A DNA stretch of 64,000 nucleotides, from assembly GCA_005406025.1 (NCBI GenBank), contig BGZK01000014.1, positions 992,001 to 1,056,000 on the forward strand, read 5' to 3'. Position 1 is the first letter of the stretch. Every line of letters starts with the position of its first letter. Positions 57,301 to 64,000 of the stretch are shown piece by piece. The DNA comes from Eumeta japonica (lineage: Eukaryota > Arthropoda > Insecta > Lepidoptera > Psychidae). Made by a program: the position numbers and the translations under genes. Under the pieces are notes generated by a model. That model searched no databases, was not told the origin of the DNA, and saw only the letters and a list, made by a program, of their open reading frames with translations.

Positions 57301-58949
57301 AGTTAAGAATTACAAAAATTCGGATATTTAACAAATTTTTTTGGAAGGAAAACAAAAAGTTTCTGCATTCCCGGAATCGATATCTCGCTAGGATCAGTGT
57401 CAACAAGAGATAATAATAGTTACGATTACTGGTAAATAAAATATCTAAATACATAATTAAGTCCGTATATAAGAAAGCCTCAGGGCGCGAGTGATATTCG
57501 CATCTGTCCGACGTTTTAGAAATAAAACCTCACACCCACAGATGCCACAAGTTAATCGTGAAGTAACGTTCTTAGTATTCTGCCGGAACGTCGGAGATTC
57601 GATAAGTACGTACGAGGTCAGCGCAAACCGCTTTGATGCTCTCAATGTTTCGCAAACCTCGACGATAACCCGACCCCGGTTCTCTCGATATGGACATAGA
57701 CTGCGTTTAGTATGCAGTCACGAGATTAGATCGTCGACGAGGATTTTGATTCTATTTCAAAATTGTCAAATTTAGCATCAAAATTTGTTAAGTACTATTT
57801 CTCGTTATGGATATAAAACTGGAATGCGTGCACCGAATAAGTGGCCAGAATATGCTTTGGGTTTAGAAGCGTTGGACGCGTCGAAATAAACGTTGTGAAA
57901 GTTTAACAAATTATCCTTCGTATGTAATTGGAGAAAGCTGCTGTTTTAGAAGTCAAGTATGCCGACCCTCGCTACGTACCCAATGGACATACCGTAAGAG
58001 GTCCACTAGTTTGAGCGTTGAGCAACAATCGAACCTATTTGATTGAAATTTATCGTTTCAGTTATTGAACATTCATTTGTTGAGATTAGCCTCCTCCTCT
58101 TCATGTGCAAAGCCACGTCCTGTTCGCGGTTGCCATTCGAGAACCTTCGTAACTTAGCGGTTATCGGTTCTACGAGCGGTGTGGCTTGGTCCCTTCAACT
58201 TACTGATTCTGTGAGCTGTGTAAGTCGCTTCGGTTCTTTTGCGGATTTCCCTATTTCGAATATTATCTTTCAAAGAAATTCCGAGCATACTTTTTTGCCA
58301 TTGCACGTCGAGTGAGTCCAAGCTAGTTTATCAAGACAAACGGTAAGGGATTGCAACTGGCATTCGTTTCACTGTAAGCAATAAGCATTGTTCAAAGACT
58401 GCCAGTGATGATCTACGGATAACGTTCTGCAGCATGATTGATTTGTTTTTGACAAAACAGTATGAGTACAAAAATTGCAAGGCATTTTTTTTAATACTGT
58501 ATCTGGTCTTTGTTGTCAATGTTTAAATACTCTACATCAGAAACAACGCCGTGAGACTGTTATGAAGGAAATAATAATTTTGTTTCATTGTCTCTCCACA
58601 TTACATCACGTTTTAAGATCCGGATATGCGATACAACTAAATAAGTGCATACCGCTATGTCTTAATAGCGCACGCGCACTGCGTATGACTGCGTGCGTAT
58701 GAATATTGATTATGCTCATATCGTAGAATAACTGTTTTGTTAGCGTAATTTAGAAACAAAATTTATTGTAATCGCGTTACCTACACAATAAACAGGTGAT
58801 TAAATTGTTACTATTACGATTGAAAATAGTGAATATTAAAAAAAATACTAGTAAATAAATGGATTTTGTTAAAAGTAATTTTATTGAATTTATTTATAAT
58901 GTTTTATTATTGTGATTTCTTTTTTGGTTTTCTAAAAACTTTCCTATCC
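57301..58949. other. Intergenic DNA, moderately CpG-rich
   Basis: The interval 57470-58320 is GC-richer than its surroundings and carries overlapping frames of 60-94 codons on both strands (57491-57775, 58043-58315), none with a recognisable motif. It could be decayed transposon coding sequence or a regulatory region. Confidence 0.3.
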
Positions 58950-59131
58950 AATCACCCTACTCCCTATATACCCCGCCCCCTAATAAACCTTCCATCAAAT
59001 ATCTTATTTCTATCCAAGAGGCCGTTAACACACTGATGATTCCTCTAGGTTTGAGTGTCCATGGGCGGCGGTGATCACCTGCTTTTTGGGGCTTGTGTGT
59101 TTGTTTGCCCATTTATGTACTATAAAAAAAA
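58950..59131 (+). repeat. 3' end of an RTE-like LINE or dependent SINE
   Basis: GTGTCCATGGGCGGCGGTGA followed by TCACCTGCTTTTTGG, GTTTGCCC and a TATAAAAAAAAA tail matches the very common lepidopteran 3' end GTCCATGGGCGGCGGTGATCACTTACC...GTTTGCC...TAAAAAA. Only the tail is present, as expected for 5'-truncated insertions. Confidence 0.65.
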
Positions 59132-60067
59132 ATAGTACAAAAGATTGTACGGCTGAAGTGGGGGACTACATTAAGACTTGAAATGTTATAAATCGCAAGA
59201 TATCGCACCTCAGCGATTCATTTGAAAACTTTTAATGCATTTTTAAACACCTATCCAAATAGGCCTCACTTAATACCGCGCGCAAAAAAATATCTCTCAA
59301 TTTTCTATTTTTTTATGAAAAGCTATATTGATTTTGTTTCGCAATTTCTTTGCATAATTGTATGGAGTTTCATATAAGACACATGTTTGTATAATTTCAT
59401 CGAAATTGTTAAAGAAATGGCAGTTCTACAACGCCTTCTAACACGGCCACGACGAAACTACAAGGGTTCTTTTTTTGCTTTTGGCTGTAGTGTCCTAAAA
59501 TAGAATTAAAATCGTCTCGGTTGTAGTAATTTGGACAATAAAAGAAAACATACTACTCAAACAATACAAAAATGTTCGTTTCTCGACTGCGTTTCCAAAT
59601 AGACTGAAGTTATATATTTTTAATGAGTTGATTTTGTCCGCGGCCGTGCTCGCGTGGATTTAGAATCAGAATAAACTACGCATGTCTTATGTGTATGCGG
59701 GTGTCTCATTCTGTTTTACATGTCTCTGAACTGAATTCCGTTTTATTCTTACTTCTGCTTTCAATTCCGATTTTGGTAATAGATCCAATTGTTGTAGCTC
59801 GAATTTATTATTAATTCATGACAGATTTCATAATAGAAATATTTTGCTGCGATGATATTGGATTTGGTAAGCATATTATAGAAATGAGACACTTATTAAC
59901 TCTTATCATATTTTGTTTCTCGGACTGCCTAGTCGTGAAAAGGTAAACATATATCGGGCAGTAAACCTATGCATATATATGTTATGTTAATGACAAGTTT
60001 GTTTTCATATGGTAATGTAAGAAAAGAAAAAAAACGTTTATAGATAGGTAAAATAAATTTTATATTC
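59132..60067. other. Intergenic DNA
   Basis: CGACGAAACTACAAGGGTTC at about 59451 is a scrap of a GGTTCCG-type head. A short hexamer-like stretch (CTGAATTCCGTTTTATTCTT) lies near 59730. Otherwise anonymous. Confidence 0.35.
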
Positions 60068-61228
60068 AACTAGCTGGCCCGGCAGACGTTTTTCTGCACT
60101 TTCTTGTAGGTGATTCGGCCTTATAGTTAATGTTGACGCAGCTGCATGCTGCACGAATATGGACGTAGAATGAGTTTTTCTTCTTTGTATCGATCGATGT
60201 CACTTTCAATCCCGGTCTCGTTTTCGACTCCGATACCGGTTACGTTTAATTCTGATTCTGGCCCCGTTCCCGATTCTGCTTTCCGTGCCGCTATCGATTC
60301 CGATTTCGACGAAGCCGGGGGTTATTACGAAAATAAAATATAGCTACTATTACTTACGGTAGATTTTTATGAGTAAATAAACTTTTAGAATCGATGTAGA
60401 AGATCGGTTCAATAATACAAAATACATGGTCGAAACTGGGGACAAATATTAGTAGGTATAACAAACAAAACATGAAACATCCCATTCACACTTTAAATTT
60501 TAATCTGGTCTTTACATTCATTTTGGACCCTTCTTTTAGAAATGACGCCGCTGTGTCCGTCGTGACTCCGATGCCGCGTCTCGTCCTTGACTTCGTTTCG
60601 GTGTGATCTCAATCGCGGTTTTGCTCTCGATCTCGATCGCGGTTCCGCTTTTGATTCATTTCTAATAAATTATTCCATTTTAAGGGTTTCTTTTTCACGC
60701 AGGAACCCTAAAAATATCGCGATACAAAGTAGCTAAGCGTGGCCCAGTAAGCTCTTGTACCTCTCAGTAAGTTCGCATTGTGAATTGTTCAGCCATTCCG
60801 AAGATACCCCAGACAAATAGAGAGACAGATAGATACAAAGGGTCATCTCGATTTAAACCGGATTCCGCTTTTGCTCCTGATCTCGATTCTGGTCGCACTT
60901 TTGCTTCAGTTCTATTAGATTATCCCATTTCGAAAGGATTTTTCGAGAGAGAACTCTAAAAAATAAAGCGATTAACAGTATCTTAAGTGTAGCTCAGTAA
61001 GCTCCTCTATCTTCCACTGAAAAAAGTATTGTGATCTGTTCAGCCATTACGAAGACATCCTGGACAAACAGATAGACAGGCAGATACAAAGGGTTATTTT
61101 CTTTCATACAAACCTTGTCCTTATAATAACAAACACAACAAAAAAATTATTATCCAATTTAGTGCAGTTGTTCGGAAGTAATGCGCGTATGTACATTTTG
61201 GCGATCCATTTTTATTTATATAGATTTT
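60068..61228 (+). repeat. ACTAGCTGGCCCGG-headed element with internal tandem duplication
   Basis: The head CAACTAGCTGGCCCGGCAGA and the tail ATTTTTATTTATATAGATTT are typical of an abundant lepidopteran repeat (usual head ACTAGCTGACCCGGCGAACG). The body has degenerate GATTCC hexamers at 60205-60310, 60560-60660 and 60855-60920. Two tandem units of about 251 bp occupy roughly 60600-61097; each has a hexamer tract, a GTTCC/GAACCCT-like block, GCTCAGTAAGCTC, TTCAGCCATT and ACAAACAGATAGACAGGCAG. There is no transposase. The 65-codon frame at 60146 is a hexamer artefact. Confidence 0.6.
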
Positions 61229-61839
61229 ATAAGCTTGCGTTTGACCATGAACTCGAACAAATTCTTTTCCAATTGTGCTCCTAAAACTATTTAGCATGAA
61301 AATTTAAGCTTCGATCTATACTGCTGCAAATATGTTAAAAAATCAGCTATGCCAGACGGACAGAACATAATAGAAATGTTCCAAAATTACCTGAACGAAA
61401 TTGTCACCCGTGTCAAACTCTAATGATACAGCTCATAAGAAGATGAAATCATTATTTTGCAAGTTTTTTGTGTGGTTTACATTGAACAAAAATTATAAGA
61501 CAAGTCTTTGATGGTTATCTTATAATAAAACTAGGTTATTTGACCGTGGCTTCAACCGCGCGGATAGTGACATAACCACAAGCAAACTAGAATCGAAAGT
61601 CAAACCGCAATGAGGAAGGTGTGGACGTAAGAAAATATGAAAAAAACGATTTTAATTCAATAAGACGTGAGAAAAAGTTTAGATATTCTGACTTGAAACG
61701 CGTTATCTTAATCTATCGCGGTGTGCATTTTTTTACATACTGAATTTGCATTTAATAAACCAATTTTTGAATATTCACCATATAGTTACATTGTAATATT
61801 CAACAAGATATATTTCTCGTGTGCTAGCAATTTGTCAAG
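61229..61839. other. Intergenic DNA
   Basis: AACTAGGTTATTTGACCGTG and GGCTTCAACCGCGCGG at about 61530-61562 look like a diverged ACTAGCT...GGCTTCGCCCGCG head. Otherwise anonymous. Confidence 0.35.
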
Positions 61840-62125
61840 TAGCCCTAGCTATTTAGTTGCAGCATGTACATCGACGCGATTGCCGCATCAGAATGCACGA
61901 CGATCCTTTCAATATGCATATTATTAGTTTTTTGTGGGTGATTTGTAAGCGTCGTGTAAGCAACGTGTACGGCCGCGGGCCCATTGTCGACGCGAGGCGC
62001 GTCCGTTGTCGCGTCCGTAGCGCGTTTTATACGACCGTTTTGGTTTTAGCGTTAAGTGAATTATCATTTGTTGTGACGTCGGTGACGTGCCCGCCCGTGT
62101 GGATTGCTTTCCTTTTGTTGCATTG
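61840..62125 (+). promoter_or_regulatory. CpG-rich block, possible promoter
   Basis: This is among the densest CpG segments in the window (GGCCGCGGGCCCATTGTCG near 61971; GTCGCGTCCGTAGCGCG near 62010). It has a TATA-like TTTTATACG at about 62026 and, downstream, TGTGACGTCGGTGACGTG with two CRE-like TGACGT cores at 62074 and 62083. Frames on both strands (89 and 104 codons) overlap it but look composition-driven. It is a candidate promoter or enhancer. Confidence 0.35.
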
Positions 62126-62293
62126 ATAAATGCTATTATTGCAATTTTTTCAAAGTTCGTTTCACGATGAAATATTACCAATAAGCGGAGTGTTTTGGTA
62201 AAGAAAAAGACAACTCCAAAGCGGTGAAGAAATAACACTTAATTCTTGTGGGGCGGTCGCTGTTCTGCAATCTTAAGCCTATCAGTAAAATCC

Positions 62294-62313
62294 GCCCACT
62301 GTTTTCAGTGGGC
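62294..62313. repeat. 8-bp GC-rich stem-loop
   Basis: GCCCACTG TTTT CAGTGGGC forms a perfect hairpin. It resembles a histone 3' stem-loop only superficially: the stem is 8 bp, the sequence differs, and no histone gene is nearby. Confidence 0.6.
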
Positions 62314-62695
62314 TGTGGTTTGAGTCGCTTTTGACACGTCGTCCACACCTGCGTAGCCCGTATTCACCTATTTAGTTCGTTAGTCACAAGTACTTGATGG
62401 CCGCTGGATGCCTAACCGGCTGCAATATTATGCTAACAGAATAAAGTCATAGAAGTCAACTCATAGCGAAGTCGATGTGGAGACGATATGTATCTAAACT
62501 CGTGTTAATGTTATTGCAATAAAGTAAGTCAAATCGATATGTATATAGTATCGATAACTCTTTCTTAATATTGGCAATGCAGTTTCTACTTGTAAAGATT
62601 TTAATAATATCAAGATTAAAGTCAAATATATAATTATTTTATTTTTGTTCTTAATTACAATACGAACTTTGATCATAAAAATTAAAACATGTTTT
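62314..62695. other. Intergenic DNA
   Basis: Nothing recognised. Confidence 0.35.
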
Positions 62696-63588
62696 GAGGT
62701 TCCGTACCCAAATTGTCAAAAGCGGAACCCTTATAATTTCGTCATGTCTTTTGTTTATGTTTCGTGTGCATGTTACAAGCACTTTCCTCAAAAATTACAA
62801 GATGTATATTGATGAATTTTGGAGTATAGGTGTCTTGTATAAGCCGCTACTTGGTTTGGTAGTTAAATAAATGTAAATGTTTTTAGGGATTACATGCAGC
62901 AGAAGCTACCTTTTTTTCTGCAAACATCAATGTGTGGCATATGTTTCGAGTTATTAAAAAAAAAAGTTTCTAAGGTTTTTTAAATCAATTGAATATTTTT
63001 GGAATCAATTGTTCTGAAATTAGCATAAATTGTATCCCTCCTCCTTTATCTTTTAAACCGTATATGTCCAAAATATTAAAAAAATCACAAAGTTAATGGT
63101 TAACAAATGCTACTAAGAAATTTATTTTCAATATGATCGGATATATACATGTTTGAGTTACTGCCAAAAACTGCGTTTCTCAACAAAAGAACGTAAGTAC
63201 CATGAGTACATTCTCTAGTGGTGTAGTTTTTCATATCGTAATTTATCGGACATTTTGAGACTGCAGTAAGTGTTTTAATTGTATTTTAACAAGCTTAAAC
63301 TTTAATACGTAATTTTAGGTAAATACATTAAAAAAGTAAAGCATTACAATAGCATTAAATACTAATAAAATATACGTAATATAATTTTTTTATGAAATAT
63401 TGTAATATAATTATTTATCAAAACATATTACTTACTCTTACAAACCGAAAAAAAAAATGTTAGTATACACGTAATTAATCAAAATTTCATAATATAAAAT
63501 TAATACTAAACCTGTGGTGTCTTTGTAGTAACGCCTACGGAACCCTACATTAACCATGGTCCGATATGCTCATGGCCGGTTTTTTATA
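62696..63588 (+). repeat. GGTTCCG-type interspersed repeat, copy C
   Basis: The head AGGTTCCGTACCCAAATTGT and AAAGCGGAACCCTTATAATT precede a shortened CGTCATGTC region. The interior is collinear with copy A (TAGGTGTCTTGTATAAGCCG, AAATTAGCATAAATTG, GAGTTACTGCCAAAAACTGC). The tail is ACGGAACCCTACATTAACCA, TGGTCCGATATGCTCATGGC and CGGTTTTTT. It is longer than copy A because of AT-rich insertions near the 3' end. Confidence 0.7.
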
Positions 63589-64000
63589 ATATATATTTTT
63601 CATATTTCGCAAAAATCTGGTGCACTTAATTGTCGAAATTGTAAGTATAAAAGCAATCAATCGTCCTTACGACGGAATGATGTTGTTTCTGCTTAGCTCT
63701 GATTGTGCAGCGTAATTCGAACAATGCATTTATTTTGCTGTCGACTCGAATTTGTGTCGCCATCATATTAAGTTATCAAAATTGAACTGCGAGATACCTT
63801 TCGATTCTTAACCAGGTTGAGTCGTCGTCATATTTTCGGAACGATCATTCACGTATTATTTTCAGCATTATTGGGATAATGTAGTTTTATTGCGCATTTC
63901 GATTTTAGATATTTAACTTTTGAATATGAAATTTCCTAATTTTGATTATAAATCGTCAACGTCAATATTGTACCACTTTTACGATTAGTCTAACTTTAAT
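63589..64000. other. Intergenic DNA at the window edge
   Basis: Nothing recognised. Confidence 0.35.

Noticed and set aside
57491..58315. Two adjacent ORFs of about 90 codons as a possible gene
   Set aside because: Opposite-strand frames are equally open, there is no motif, and no splice signals link them.
62294..62313. Stem-loop that recalls a histone 3' end processing hairpin or a bacterial terminator
   Set aside because: The stem length and sequence differ from the histone element, no histone gene is near, and the DNA is eukaryotic.

Overview
The window looks like AT-rich, repeat-laden nuclear DNA from an insect, most likely a moth or butterfly (Lepidoptera). There are no operons, no bacterial-type genes and almost no long open frames. 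Many interspersed repeats have a familiar lepidopteran look: GGTTCCG-headed elements with GTCCGTCCGTCCG runs, tRNA-derived SINEs sharing an ATTGGGCCAGCGTG segment, a LINE tail with a TTCGGAAGGCAG motif, and ACTAGCT-headed elements. Nearly every long ORF lies in, or is an accidental reading of, a repeat. Family names below come from remembered motifs; no search was run.

Layout. 0-12.7 kb: mostly anonymous AT-rich DNA with one CpG-rich block (660-960), GGTTCCG-family repeats, one fragment and one larger copy of a non-autonomous inverted-repeat family called E here, a SINE head, two orphan ORF fragments and a perfect 32-bp hairpin (10830-10895). 12.7-14.9 kb: a 2.1-kb element with inverted ends of about 200-290 bp that encodes, on the minus strand, a broken protein of an uncharacterised invertebrate family. 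It is the most unusual mobile element here. 15.0-20.2 kb: a minus-strand SINE, a decayed minus-strand LINE, a decayed mariner transposase and an ACTAGCT element. 20.5-25.3 kb: a GGTTCCG copy, a hAT-like head, a second LINE fragment and several hairpins. 26-44 kb: possible CpG-rich promoters, SINEs, a pogo-like MITE, two more E copies and satellite-like repeats.

The best candidate for a host gene starts near 44.1 kb on the plus strand. A CpG-containing leader is followed by an ATG in good context, a 77-nt intron with canonical splice sites, and a second exon that stays in frame to a stop, giving 70 residues. The next 7 kb (to about 51.9 kb) is poor in CpG, rich in T and nearly free of recognisable repeats, unlike the rest of the window. 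This would fit a long intron or 3' UTR of a germline-methylated transcription unit. 52-64 kb returns to CpG-containing, repeat-bearing DNA with GGTTCCG copies, an RTE-like tail, an element with a 251-bp tandem duplication and a CpG-rich block at 61.84-62.12 kb.

No rRNA, intact tRNA, CRISPR array or confident microRNA was seen. No intact transposase or reverse transcriptase is present, so none of the elements looks able to move by itself.
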